This document shows positions 27,501 through 37,679 of a stretch of DNA of 64,000 bases, piece after piece (positions within the stretch are counted from its first letter, which is position 1; every line of letters starts with the position of its first letter). The stretch comes from Toxoplasma gondii ME49 (taxonomy: Eukaryota > Apicomplexa > Conoidasida > Eucoccidiorida > Sarcocystidae): contig NC_031479.1 in assembly GCF_000006565.2 (NCBI RefSeq), forward strand, positions 5,358,289-5,422,288, read 5' to 3'. Under the pieces are notes generated by a model. The model did not search any database, was not told where the DNA came from, and saw only the letters and a list, made by a program, of their open reading frames with translations. The translations under genes and the position numbers were made by a program.

Positions 27501-29797
27501 TGCCGGCTTCTCCTGGAGTGTCTACTTTCGATTTCTTGCAGGCAAACAGCCAGTTGACGGCGGAGCTCCAGCGAGCTGCGGATCGCGTCTCGGAACTCCA
27601 TCGTCGCGCAGGTGAGAGCCCAGAGACCAGTTCCTTCAGAGCGAAACTGCAAAACTACGCTTCCTCTCATGTGCAGCAGTGCTTCCCCTGTGAGCTTGAC
27701 GCACTGCGGAAGGGGAAAACAGTGTTCGTACTCGTCCGAGAGTGAGGAAATGGCGCAGGACCGATCAGTTTGCCTCTTTTTCAGCTGGATTCGTTTCTTC
27801 TGTTCTTTCGACGCCTCCCTTGACCGACGCCACGTTTTCGCTTGTTTGTTGAGAGAATCCTTCTGCTCAGATGCTCGTCTTATGATCTGTACCAACGTCC
27901 GCCGGGGGTCGTCGTCTCTGAGGGCGTCTTGTATGCTTTTTCTGGGAAGTTCGAGTGTCTCCTCGCGCCCACCTTGTCTTTGTCGAGCCCTAGCTTTCTC
28001 TCGACCTCTCTCTGCTGTCTCCGAGGAGGGCGTAGAGAGATTTTTCGTTGGACGTCATTGCACCTGAGACTGAGCAACCAAGCGAACCAAGCGTATGAGA
28101 GGAATGGATGCAGAGCACGCCAGTCCAGTGCAAGGAGTGCAACCGGGAGTCGTTCGTATGTGTGCTGAGTGTTTAGGACTGGAAGACTCATGTCTGCGTC
28201 TCCGTATCTGGCTCATTTTCTCTTCAGAATCTGCGCAGCGCGAGGCGACGGACTTGCGGGTGCAGACAGGCAAAGAGAAGAACTTGCAAGGAAATCTGCA
28301 GCGTGCACGTGAAAGAATTGCAGCTCTGGAACTCCAGCTTGCTCGCGGAGCCCCCGACGCTCAGCAGCTTCAGAGACAAGTCGAGACACTCACGGCGGAG
28401 GTCGCTGCCGCCAAAGAGAGACTCAAGCTCCTCAAAGACAGCTACACTAAACAGATTTCGTGAGAAGTTTAGGACGTTGGAGGACACCAAGAGAAGAGCG
28501 GAACAAAGCACACTGCGAATTACGCTCAACGTGCATGTGTCGTCATCTATATATGTGTGTAGGGATGCGTCTGTCTCTTTTTGTCTGCGGGTGTGTGTGT
28601 AGCTATGTAAACAACGTTTTTCTGACTTTCGTCAGCACATGCTCATCGATCTACGTCGTACCGTCTTCTAGGCGTCTATTGATGTATGTGGACCTTTGCG
28701 TGTACTGGCATGTGCCGACGCAGCTGCATGCATCAGTTCTTCGTGCCTGTCGAGAGCTAACGACTTGTCCCCTTCCTTCATTCGATCTTTCTCAGTATTC
28801 GCACATGTATATGCCTTCGCAGAAATACATTTGTATATAGGTAAGCGTGCAATTAGGTATACCAAGGGGGGTGCCCATCTCCCGCCGTTCTTGTTTCTTT
28901 CTGTGGACCACCGGTCTTGCAATCCGTACCGACACCACACGCAGAAGCTTCAGCTGCTTTCACTTCAAATTTACAACGGCGCTCCAATCCACGGAATAAA
29001 CATCTCTCTCTTGCTCTGTGTGTAGGGGCGTCCGCGATGCAATCTACCACACCCTGGGGTGGAGTGTCTCCTACAAAGCACGTAAGATTCGCCTTTCCTG
29101 TTTGTTTTCTTGCCGATAACCTGACTCACAAGTTAGAATCTCTGATCTCCACTGTCGTTAGGAATAAAGGAGCACGCGCATCTGTGTGTACTTACATATA
29201 TATACATATATATATATATATGTATATATTTGCATGCAGGGTTGTGCGTGAGACTGTTTGTCGCAGCGAGATCACCGTGAGAGCGCTCTTGTCTCGTTAT
29301 TTGTGGCGAGTGGCCTGTCTGTCATGGACTGTGTGTTTTCTCAGCCACCGGAAGCCAAGATGAGTCTGTGACGTTGCAGAGTTTGTATTCGACGCACGAC
29401 GGTCTCGTGGTTTTCACGCGGGGCAACGCAGCTGGCGCGGGGCTCTCTGAGAACTCGAGTGAGACTGGAGGACCTACAAGTCAGAAGAGACGAAGACGAG
29501 GATCGGCAGACAGCACACAGAGTGTGGGGATAGAGGGTGAGCAGCGAGAGGAAGAAAAACAGAAGGAACAGTCCGGAGTGGAGAACGAAAGTCGAGAAGG
29601 CGCTGCCGGCCCTCCTGCGTCGGAAGATACTCATCGAGACAAGTTTCTTTCGCGCTTCGCCAAAGAGAGATTCCGTGTTAGCTTTCTCAACGCCTACGCC
29701 ACGAAATACGAAAAAGACGACAAATTCGTAAGTTCTAACAAGAAGGAGGAACAGCGGTTCTTGTTCACATTTCCAGGAGAAAGTGTGCAGGAAGTGA
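21558..29797 (+). CDS. MAD1: spindle assembly checkpoint protein MAD1, divergent
   Basis: MAD1 is a long coiled-coil dimer that recruits and converts MAD2 at unattached kinetochores and is often held at nuclear pores. Exons: 21558-21710, 22209-22326, 22624-22721, 23388-23708, 24255-24350, 24773-24820, 25478-25685, 25956-26227, 26568-26780, 27031-27120, 27542-27611, 28228-28459, 29026-29081, 29345-29727 and 29777-29797. Phases close throughout, giving about 792 residues (typical MAD1 is ~700-750). Heptad-rich coiled coil covers about 30-630. A MAD2-interaction motif of the R-phi-phi-x4-P type is seen as RLLVSARP (~454-461). The BUB1-binding RLK motif is at ~627-629, directly before a C-terminal RWD-like domain (VRDAIYHTLGWSV, then TLQSLYSTHDGLVVF, then a helix containing RFRVSFLNAYATKYEK). 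The domain is split by a charged insertion of roughly 70 residues. The last exon is tentative; an alternative acceptor gives a stop near 29,835. Confidence 0.85.
22848..22930. repeat. TA-rich microsatellite in a MAD1 intron
   Basis: Imperfect CATATATACATATGT tract in the intron after the third coding exon. Smaller TA tracts lie in later introns, near 24,861-24,884 and 29,199-29,232. Confidence 0.85.
23760..24100 (+). repeat. purine-rich (GAGA-type) intron stretch
   Basis: A strongly purine-biased stretch (GAGAGA, AGAAGACAGAGAACAG repeats) at the 5' end of the intron following the 107-codon coiled-coil exon. The unit CAGAAGAAGACAGAGAA recurs about three times near 23,905-23,960. The reverse strand shows a spurious Ser/Leu-rich open frame. 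Confidence 0.75.
25281..25920. promoter_or_regulatory. cluster of GCATGC motifs inside MAD1
   Basis: GCATGC occurs at 25281, 25314, 25318, 25327, 25463, 25735, 25851 and 25915, eight times in about 640 bp and all in introns flanking the seventh coding exon. TGCATGC-type elements are known cis-elements in Toxoplasma promoters, so an internal promoter, enhancer or RNA element is conceivable. The motif is also generally frequent in this genome, so function is only inferred. Confidence 0.35.
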
Positions 29798-29835
29798 ATG
29801 TCGTTTTATTTCGTTCCCAGCGACCAATGCTGTGA

Positions 29836-32800
29836 ACCGGTCACTTCTTTTTGAGAGAGCGCCAGACATAGGTCCTACCTCTATCGATTTTTGTGTAACC
29901 TGGTATGGCTGTGCATGCATGTCATTGTAGATATAGCTGTTCTCTTTGGCGTGGATCTCAAGAGCAAGTGCAGATAAAAGGATGCAACAGAGAATTTTTG
30001 TAGAAGCACAAACGTGATTTTCAAATGTACGCACACATTCCACGGCACCATTTGGGCAGCATAGAAGGTGAGCTGGTAACAGGAGCTTTCCGGACAGGGC
30101 ACTGGGGCTGCCTTTCCATTTCCTCCACATGTGTTTCGAGTGTCTGGGAAACAAGCATGGTAGCGAAAGGTGTAGCAACAACCCTTCAAGGCCGTCTAAC
30201 TCATCTCACATTCTGTTTTTCTTTCGATTCTGTCGTGTATGTTGCCGCAGAGAGCACGGTGTGCGAGTCTCGCGTGGCCGGCCTTCACAGCCATGCTCTG
30301 TTTGGACGAACTCCAAAGCATTCGAGCTCAGTTTGGGAGTCGCATTCCGAAAAATGTCCACGGCATGTTGCTTCCGATGCCTTAACGCTCAGTCAAGAAG
30401 CGGAGAAAAGGGAGCTCAGCCGCCTACTATTTCTGTGTGTCTAGATCGACAGGTATACACGCGTGGATGCCAGAAATAACTTTTTAAATTTTTTTTCGCT
30501 GTGCAAGCGCAGACTTCACCGAAAAAGCTTTCTCGACACTCTGCTCTCACGCTCTGTGTGAGGGAGGTACTTCCAGGGAAGCCGAAGCACAGCGGGAAAC
30601 TCGCGTTACACTCCTCTCCAGCCCTACTGGTATAGACACACAGACACGTATCTCCGTAGAAGGAAGTGCAAGGCCGGCCCTTATACGCCGTTTCCACCCT
30701 TCGGGTAAACACAGTAAATCAACTTGAAGCAACTGGATACGTCGTGGTCATTTCCCGCACCCCCCGTCCTTCTCCCGTAGGACAAGAAACATTATGGGGG
30801 AGCACGCGACAGCAATGGCCACCACCTAAATTCACATGCACCAGGGGGGCCTTGTGTACATGCTTTCTCTCGCCTGTTTTTGAGCTTAAGGAAAGTATTG
30901 GCGGTGAACACTGTTCGCACCATAGTGGTTCTGAAGCGTTACTGGAGATTGTTTTCCAGGCGGGCAAATAATTTTTTCGCTCACGCATGAGATCGACGTT
31001 ACGGAGTCCTTTTCTTGTGCGCACCTGAAATTAAGAACTGTGAGATTATAGCATGCTAGGTTGTACTACGTAGGAAGAGCAAGCCGTTTCCTTTTCTACC
31101 TAACGAAAAACAGGTGCCAGCCACGCACATTATTAGGTTCGTCGACCTTCGTCAATGTGTTGGATGCCCGCGTTCGCCCTAGACAGAGGTGCCCGCAACC
31201 TGGGTTACAATTCATTGAAGTACTCAAAGTTTGTCAGGCTGTGGGAGGTGATGTTTTTTAGGAGTTGATGTTGAACCAACAGATCCGATTATTTGGTAGG
31301 TGTACCGTTTGCATTTCAGTGGCACAACTGCAGGTGATTGTTTATCCAACGCCTTACCACCGCAGAAAAGGACTAATGTGGTGCGCTGCGTGATGTGTGC
31401 CGGTAGGACTGGGGAGTCTTCTAGAAATCGTGCGCGGATAGAACGGTAGAAACGGATATGCTTGCCTTTGTGGTTGACAGCACTTGCTTAAAAACAAGTC
31501 TTAATATAGAGGCGGCGCTCAGTATTTATGAATTTTGTCTCATCCGTGAGAGCCGCCTGCGTGAACTGCAGACCCGGTCTGTAGAGCATGTTTGAGTAAG
31601 GTTTCATGGACGACTGCGTGCACTAGCAAGAGATGAGTTTCCCACTTGGAAGGAGTAACTAGCTTTTTTGCATATGGAACACGGCTCAGGTTCGCTTTAT
31701 ACGCTCGGAGAGGTTATTTTCTTCCTGAGTGGGAGGCATGTTTGTGCTTTCGGCTTCGCTATTGCTGGAACCTTGTTCCTATATGCGATCTTCAACACGA
31801 GATTACTGGAGATTAAAAGCACACGCTGGGATTTCTTACCTGTGTTAAAATACGTCTATATTTCACAAACGGTGGTTCCTTCACTGTTTCTTAATCTACT
31901 GCGACAAAGTTTGAACTGATTCCACCCCCTCCGACGCAGCACATTATCGCCGTGAGGCAACCGATGTGCAATACGCGTTCGGCGACCCGTCGAGAAGCAA
32001 TGTTTTACTGTAACGGTCTTAAAAACACCATCACAGCTCCTGTTTCACCGAGATTCGCGTATTTTTCGGGAACCAGAGATACAACATACTCAGGGTGGGC
32101 GGGACAACACAGCAGCCTAACCACTTAAGTACGCACACGTACTAAAGGTTGCTCTTGGAGGCGGAGCAATGCTTCCATCTTAAGGGGTGAGCGTCGCCAC
32201 TTCCCACTGGCAACCATTTCTTTAGTGCAAGTATCGCTGTTGCAAGGTGCTTTTGGCTTCCCGCCCAGACGACGAAAAGGGAACTCCTCTCCATCACCCG
32301 ATCCCCGCCCCCTGTTCTCCACTTTGTTGAACATTTGCGGTAGGGGTTCCACGGCAATATAGACGTCAAAATTTTGTTGTGCACACTGGAGGCGCGAGGA
32401 AAAGCCAACAACTAATACACGAGCATGTTGAACGTCACAGCCCTCCACCCCCTGTCTCCTCAAGTACCATTCCTTATACGCCTGGCAAACTGACTGGCAC
32501 TCCTCCTACGCATCCACCTAGTGAGTGGTTAGTCGTCTTCGCGAAACAGCAAAGATCGGAAAAATCCTATATGACATGAACCCATTTGTAAAAAACGTTT
32601 CATCAGAGCGAAATAAAGAAAGGCGATCTACTCCTGACACGTGAGGCGAAAGTCAGACGGAATGGGGTAGGAACGACTATTCTCGCAAGAGGCATGGGGA
32701 ATAACGACTCCGCGCAGAAAACAGCTGCAATGCAAAAACTGTTAACAGCGTGCAAACGGTTCGCTCGAGGGTTGTTCCTCAGCATGTCGCATGCCAACGT

Positions 32801-32838
32801 CGATCATGGGTGTTAGCGAGTGTGTGATTCACCTCATC
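29836..32838. other. spacer downstream of MAD1 and of the ISP gene
   Basis: This holds the 3' sides of two convergent genes. No open frame here is convincing in composition or bounded by splice signals. I see no RNA gene or repeat family. Confidence 0.6.
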
Positions 32839-33333
32839 TTAGTTTCTGTCGTTGCTTGCTGAAGACTTGTTTGACTCCTGATTCTTCTTGATTTCGTCGT
32901 CCAGGAAAGACACAAAACACTGCGCGTCCGTGATGTCTTTAAAAGAAAACGCGATGGCTCGTCCAGAGCTCGCGAGGCGGAAGCCCACGACACAGGGGTT
33001 TCGCAGCATTTTGCTATCTGCGCATTCGGAACTGCGAGGATCCGAGCCATATAGGACGGCTGCAATGTCATCGAGCTGGATGGGTCTTACTTTCTGATTG
33101 AAGGTGAGATTCATGAAGTTTTTCGGTCGGTCGATTTTCAAGTTACACTCAATTCGGTGACCATCAGGAAAAAGCACTTCCATCGTGTCTCCAGCCTCAT
33201 AACGATTCATCCAGTTGTCAAACGCCTCCTTGGATACCTGAATTGGCTTGCGACTCCTCACTTCCCCCTCTCGACCGATCTCGAGGTCAGCAGTAGAGTC
33301 ACTGTCGAAACCGCAGCACGCCGTGTTCCCCAT
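32839..33333 (-). CDS. ISP3: IMC sub-compartment protein (ISP family, probably ISP3)
   Basis: ISP proteins coat the cytoplasmic face of the inner membrane complex in discrete bands and appear early on budding daughter cells. The frame is a single exon of 164 residues starting at ATG 33,333. It begins MGNTACCGF, with Gly2 for N-myristoylation and Cys6/Cys7 for palmitoylation, the coordinated acylation used by this family. After an acidic linker, residues ~35-150 fit the ISP pleckstrin-homology-like fold; visible pieces include the strand TMEVLFPDGHRIECNLKIDR and the final helix DITDAQCFVSFLDDEIKK. The tail is Ser/Asn/Lys-rich. The assignment to ISP3 rather than ISP1, 2 or 4 rests on remembered gene order and is less certain than the family call. 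Confidence 0.85.
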   Translation of the reverse strand: MGNTACCGFDSDSTADLEIGREGEVRSRKPIQVSKEAFDNWMNRYEAGDTMEVLFPDGHRIECNLKIDRPKNFMNLTFNQKVRPIQLDDIAAVLYGSDPRSSECADSKMLRNPCVVGFRLASSGRAIAFSFKDITDAQCFVSFLDDEIKKNQESNKSSASNDRN

Positions 33334-36235
33334 CCTGGTAGAAGTAAGTGCACGGAACAAGGCCTCGAAATAAGGTGTCCGGAGACAGCAAGAGACGTGT
33401 GCTTCCGCTCACGTGGATAATCCGGGGATGAAAAAGGATAGCTAGGAGGATAGTGTTCAAGATGTCGCAAGGGTAGCGCTGCGGCTAAAGGACAACCGCA
33501 GATGCCTGTCGAGTTGAGGAAACAGATCGGAGCTTCGTCCCGGTGAGGGTGGTGTGACGCGTACAGACAAGAGCAACTTCTACGGGTGCCTGCTGTACTC
33601 GGACAGAACACAAATTCCTGTTTTCGATGCATTCAAGGGTCGCAATCCTGGCAGCGGCTCCAGAAAGTACACCGAGGCGGCACGGACGTCAAAGCGAGAC
33701 CCCCCCAGCGGTAAACGAGCGAGTCGACTAGCGCTGTTGCGCGCGCAAATGATGCGAACCTTCGAAAGGCGGGAAAAGACGGGTCAATTCATCGGGACTG
33801 CACAGAACACAAAGTAACGCGTGATACCTTGCAAAATGCGCCGCAGACTCGGCGTTGCATAGAAAAAGGCAAGAGACACTTGAAGTGGGCAACGACAGCA
33901 AAGTATCTGTTTGGAGAATCAAGACGCGGAAGCGAACGCGCGACGCCACACAGCCGGTTCTCTACCCTGAAAAGTCAGAGAAAGGAGACAGGCAAAAACG
34001 CTGGGTGGCCTGGTCTTGGTATAAAAGCAAGCAACTCTTCACTACATGGCACAGAGGTAGCTCGACAAGGAGCGAAGACGCGCTGCACAAAGTGGACGAC
34101 TCTGCGGGGCTGCGCTTGTCACGGGGTTGCAACGTTGGACGACCAGCACGACTGCTGGAACCGCGCGCGCATGCCGCTAGAAAATTTGACGGGACGATCA
34201 AGGGCGTCTGAAGCGTTGTTGCCAATGACGAGCCAAACGTTGTAAAATTGGGTTATTACTATGCACGTCCATGGACATTCTGAGTCTTCAAAGTGTCAAC
34301 GTGTGGAAATTAGTTGGAGGAAGCGGATCTGACTCTCGTGTCAGCAGGCGGGTGCCCGGTCATCCCAACAAAAACAGCGAAATCCGTGCAGACTTGGTTG
34401 ACTTCGAAAGTGCGATGTTACGCCAAAGAGCTGAAACACCCAGGTTTCCTTCAGTTAGTGGACCTATCGAGTGTCAATTAACCCACTAACGAGATACAAA
34501 AGTATTCCGAGGTAAGTCTGCAGATGCAATAGCTTTTTTCAGCGGCGAAATTTTACGGCCGCTGGCGCAACGATGCCTGATCTTACCACGCCAGAAGTTA
34601 ACGCGACTGCAGTGAAGAAAAACAAGAGGGTCTGTACTTACAACTAATCCAGACAGAAGCCAGCAAGCAGATTTTTTCGCTGAAAACCGCAGACACAGGG
34701 CACTCAGCTGGCGACGTCTTGAAAAGTCAACCGCTGCGATGACAGCAGTACGCCGCTAACCAGCCAGCGTTGAACGGGAGCCAGTGTACGAGCAGTCAAG
34801 CCACACATTTTCATGCTTATCTCACGGTACTGTTGTCGCCTTGCTTCACATCCCTCTGTCTGCGTTTCGATATGTTTCACTCATCTGGATACGTCTAGCA
34901 AATCAACAGTTCCTCCCTTTCAATTAGAAAGAAGCAGACACCCCGAGTTGAGAGGTGAAGCTGGCACACGCATTCAAAGCTAAAAAGATCAGTATCTTCT
35001 CTGCCGTACACAGAAGACCAAAGCTTTCCAGTTTATTAAAGTGGCAAGGTATCATTTCATGGCACTGTTCTCCGTGTGCCGCCAGGGAAACAGGGCAGTC
35101 TCTTCAATGTAGTAGCGTGGGTTAGGGATGCCAACGTGGAATGGGGCTTGGCTCAGTCAGCCGATGACCTGATGAAAGCGTTCTTCTGCGCGAACTTGTT
35201 TACATGCGTGGCCCCCTAGTTGATTAAGGAGGGCTTTTGCAGCCGGTGCGAAAGAAGATCTTGAATATCGCCTCTAGGCGCGGCCTGCGCGTCCAAAAAT
35301 GGGATGAGCAATCGCTTCTCAAAAGGTCACGAACACTCGTTTCATAAATCGTTTCATCCGGGAAACCTGGACTTCTTTTGCGCGATTGCGACAGTTGATC
35401 TTCTATTCTGGGGAATTTTTGTGAAATGTCGAGTGAGAGTGGCCGTAACGCAGCAATCGGCCCGCTGACTCTAGGTATGTCAAGCCAGAGAGCAGGCGGC
35501 GAGACAGCAAGAAGACTGATGCTTTCATCAGTACGATGAGGTGAATCTGCTACCGCCAAAATCGTTTTCTGTGATTCAACGGCGAGTCCGGGAAAGGTGT
35601 CTATGACGAAACTTGATTCGTTGCAAACTCACTCCTCCAGGCTCCCTACGTATTGTCCTCGGCTAACTACGGTTGCAGTGACCACTGGTCCGACCACCTG
35701 TTTGATCTACCCTACCTTTCAGGCTGCTCACCTAGCGCGGCATTTAGAATGAGCAAATCTCAGTGACCAGATACTGCCGACATCTGTGTGTCGGTGACAG
35801 ACAAAAATGTGCAGCCATTCCATGGAAAGCAAGGTTGGGTTGGGGTGCCGGATTTTTCGTGGCTAGGTTCCACCGCGTCAGCTTCTGTGCAGCGGGGGCG
35901 TACAACCAAGCATAGCATTACAGTGACGAGATGTGCTCATCTCCAGAAGAACGCTTGCCTTCTGGGCCGCGTCCCAATATCGCGATCTTACAGTGCAGAT
36001 TCGCGCGCCACGGCTTTTAGTGAGCTAGCGGCTTCGCCATCTCCCCATCACCATCTCACGTTGAAAGGACAAGCAGCCGCTGGTGTGACTCGACTATGTT
36101 ACATAAATCATATAATCACGTCCGTCACACTTCAATTTGTTACTTCACGTTCTGCTCTTCCGACAGTCTACGTTAGGTGCAACGACTTCGTCTAATTCCA
36201 ACATCCAGGAACACCAACGTTCTATGTATTTTAAG
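33334..36235. other. intergenic region, probable divergent promoters
   Basis: It lies between the ISP start (minus) and the tyrosine-rich gene start (plus), so both promoters should be here. An open frame at 33,829-34,245 and others of 70-140 codons lack signals and show no recognisable domain. No repeats or RNA genes are apparent. Confidence 0.6.
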
Positions 36236-36657
36236 ATGAAGGTGTTCAACTTCGTTTTGCTCATGGCCATCATTGCCGCGTCTGTGTCGGCTGCCAAAGC
36301 GGAATCCGTAAGCATTAACGTAATTGGTCACCTGCAGGGCAAGCGTCTTCCAGGAAATCGCCTTTGATATGCCCGTCACACGTGTGTGTGATTTTTCAGG
36401 AACATGTTGGTGACGCGAAGCCCTTGCACAAAGAAATCCGCGCCGAACAGCCATCGGTTGTGCAGGAAGGACTTCAACAGAACAGAGATAATCCTACACG
36501 GGAGCTATTCCCCAGACTCTGGGGGTATGGAGGCTACGGTTACGGCTACCCCTACGCAGGGTACAGCTACGGCTACTACGGCTACCCATATGCAGGATAC
36601 ACCTACTACGGCTACCCGTATGGTGCATACTATGGCTACGGTGGGTATTACTGGTAA
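36236..36657 (+). CDS. small secreted tyrosine-rich protein, oocyst-wall type
   Basis: Two exons, 36236-36307 and 36400-36657, are joined in phase 0 across a 92-bp GTAAGC...TTTTTCAG intron, giving 109 residues. Residues 1-24 are a clear signal peptide (MKVFNFVLLMAIIAASVSAA). A short hydrophilic middle is followed by a C-terminal region of about 46 residues holding 21 tyrosines in GY/PYAGY/YGYPY units and ending in GGYYW. Secreted Tyr-rich proteins are candidates for dityrosine cross-linking, which gives coccidian oocyst and sporocyst walls their blue autofluorescence and toughness. An in-frame ATG at 36,224 would add four residues but makes a less typical signal peptide. The stop is TAA. Confidence 0.85.
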
Positions 36658-37679
36658 CTGTGCGAACAAAAATTACAGTCACGATCAAATCTGTTGTCAT
36701 GCCTGGAACCACAGATACCCTGTTGGAGCAGGCAGCTACTGATGCAGATTTCCAGAGTATGGCTTCTGAGAGGATGACGATGGGGATGGAATTAGCTGAG
36801 GGATCAGGGGAAAAGTGCTCCAAGTTCGTGTGGCCGCGCCAACCGATGGGAATTTTTAACGACGAATATGTGGTTCCATGTTCGGGTATAATTTGAACCC
36901 GGTTCACGAAGAAACGTTTTTCTAATCTAAAGTTGTTGTCGCAGTAAACGACGTGTAGGGTCTCCGCTGAATTGACTGGCACTCTGCTTGGTCAAGAGCC
37001 CCTGTCTAGCCTATACACAGCTAGGAACGAACGTTTGACATGCGCTTCATCAACCAAACATGTAGACTATCGCACAGTTAAAGGGCAGTGCTTTAAAAAA
37101 CCTCTGTCGGACTAGAACCGCGCTAGCCACAACTAAGCTGAAGGGGCTTGCGGTATTGGACTGGTAAAGAACCACAAGCAAAATATCGAAATACATCTGC
37201 AGTGGATCATATAAGATGCACGTTGTTAACATGGCAGAGACTGTAGTAGCACACCTGAGACGGGACACTAGAAGCCGACTCCGAAAGAAAGTTGAATGCG
37301 TCGCTCATTCACGATATGGTAGCAATGCAATGTCAATGCCATTGCCATCTTATACGCGCTTAGCTGCAGCGCTTCTCATTCGCCGGATATGACAGCGCAA
37401 TATTGGTCAATTTGGGACCACTAAAATTACTAACTTGAATGTAATCATGTTCCGTTCTATACTGCGATCCGAAAACGTCATTGGACAGGTGAGACAAAAG
37501 GGACAGTGACATATAAACGGACGTGACGCAAAAACCATTGTATGACTCAGCAAGTGCACAAAAAACGGCTCAGAACATGAATAACACCTGTTTTCGACTG
37601 CCAAAGTCGTCAGCACGACAGTATGGTTTCTTGCGAGATCACCTGCTTTTATCATGGAGAGCCGTTAGACTTACCACCT
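36658..37679. other. spacer between the convergent tyrosine-rich and cysteine-repeat genes
   Basis: About 1.0 kb that must contain the 3' ends of both flanking transcripts. I see no further gene. Confidence 0.6.

Noticed and set aside
33829..34245. 138-codon plus-strand frame between the ISP and tyrosine-rich genes
   Set aside because: Spacer-like composition and a second overlapping open frame of similar length; no recognisable motif.
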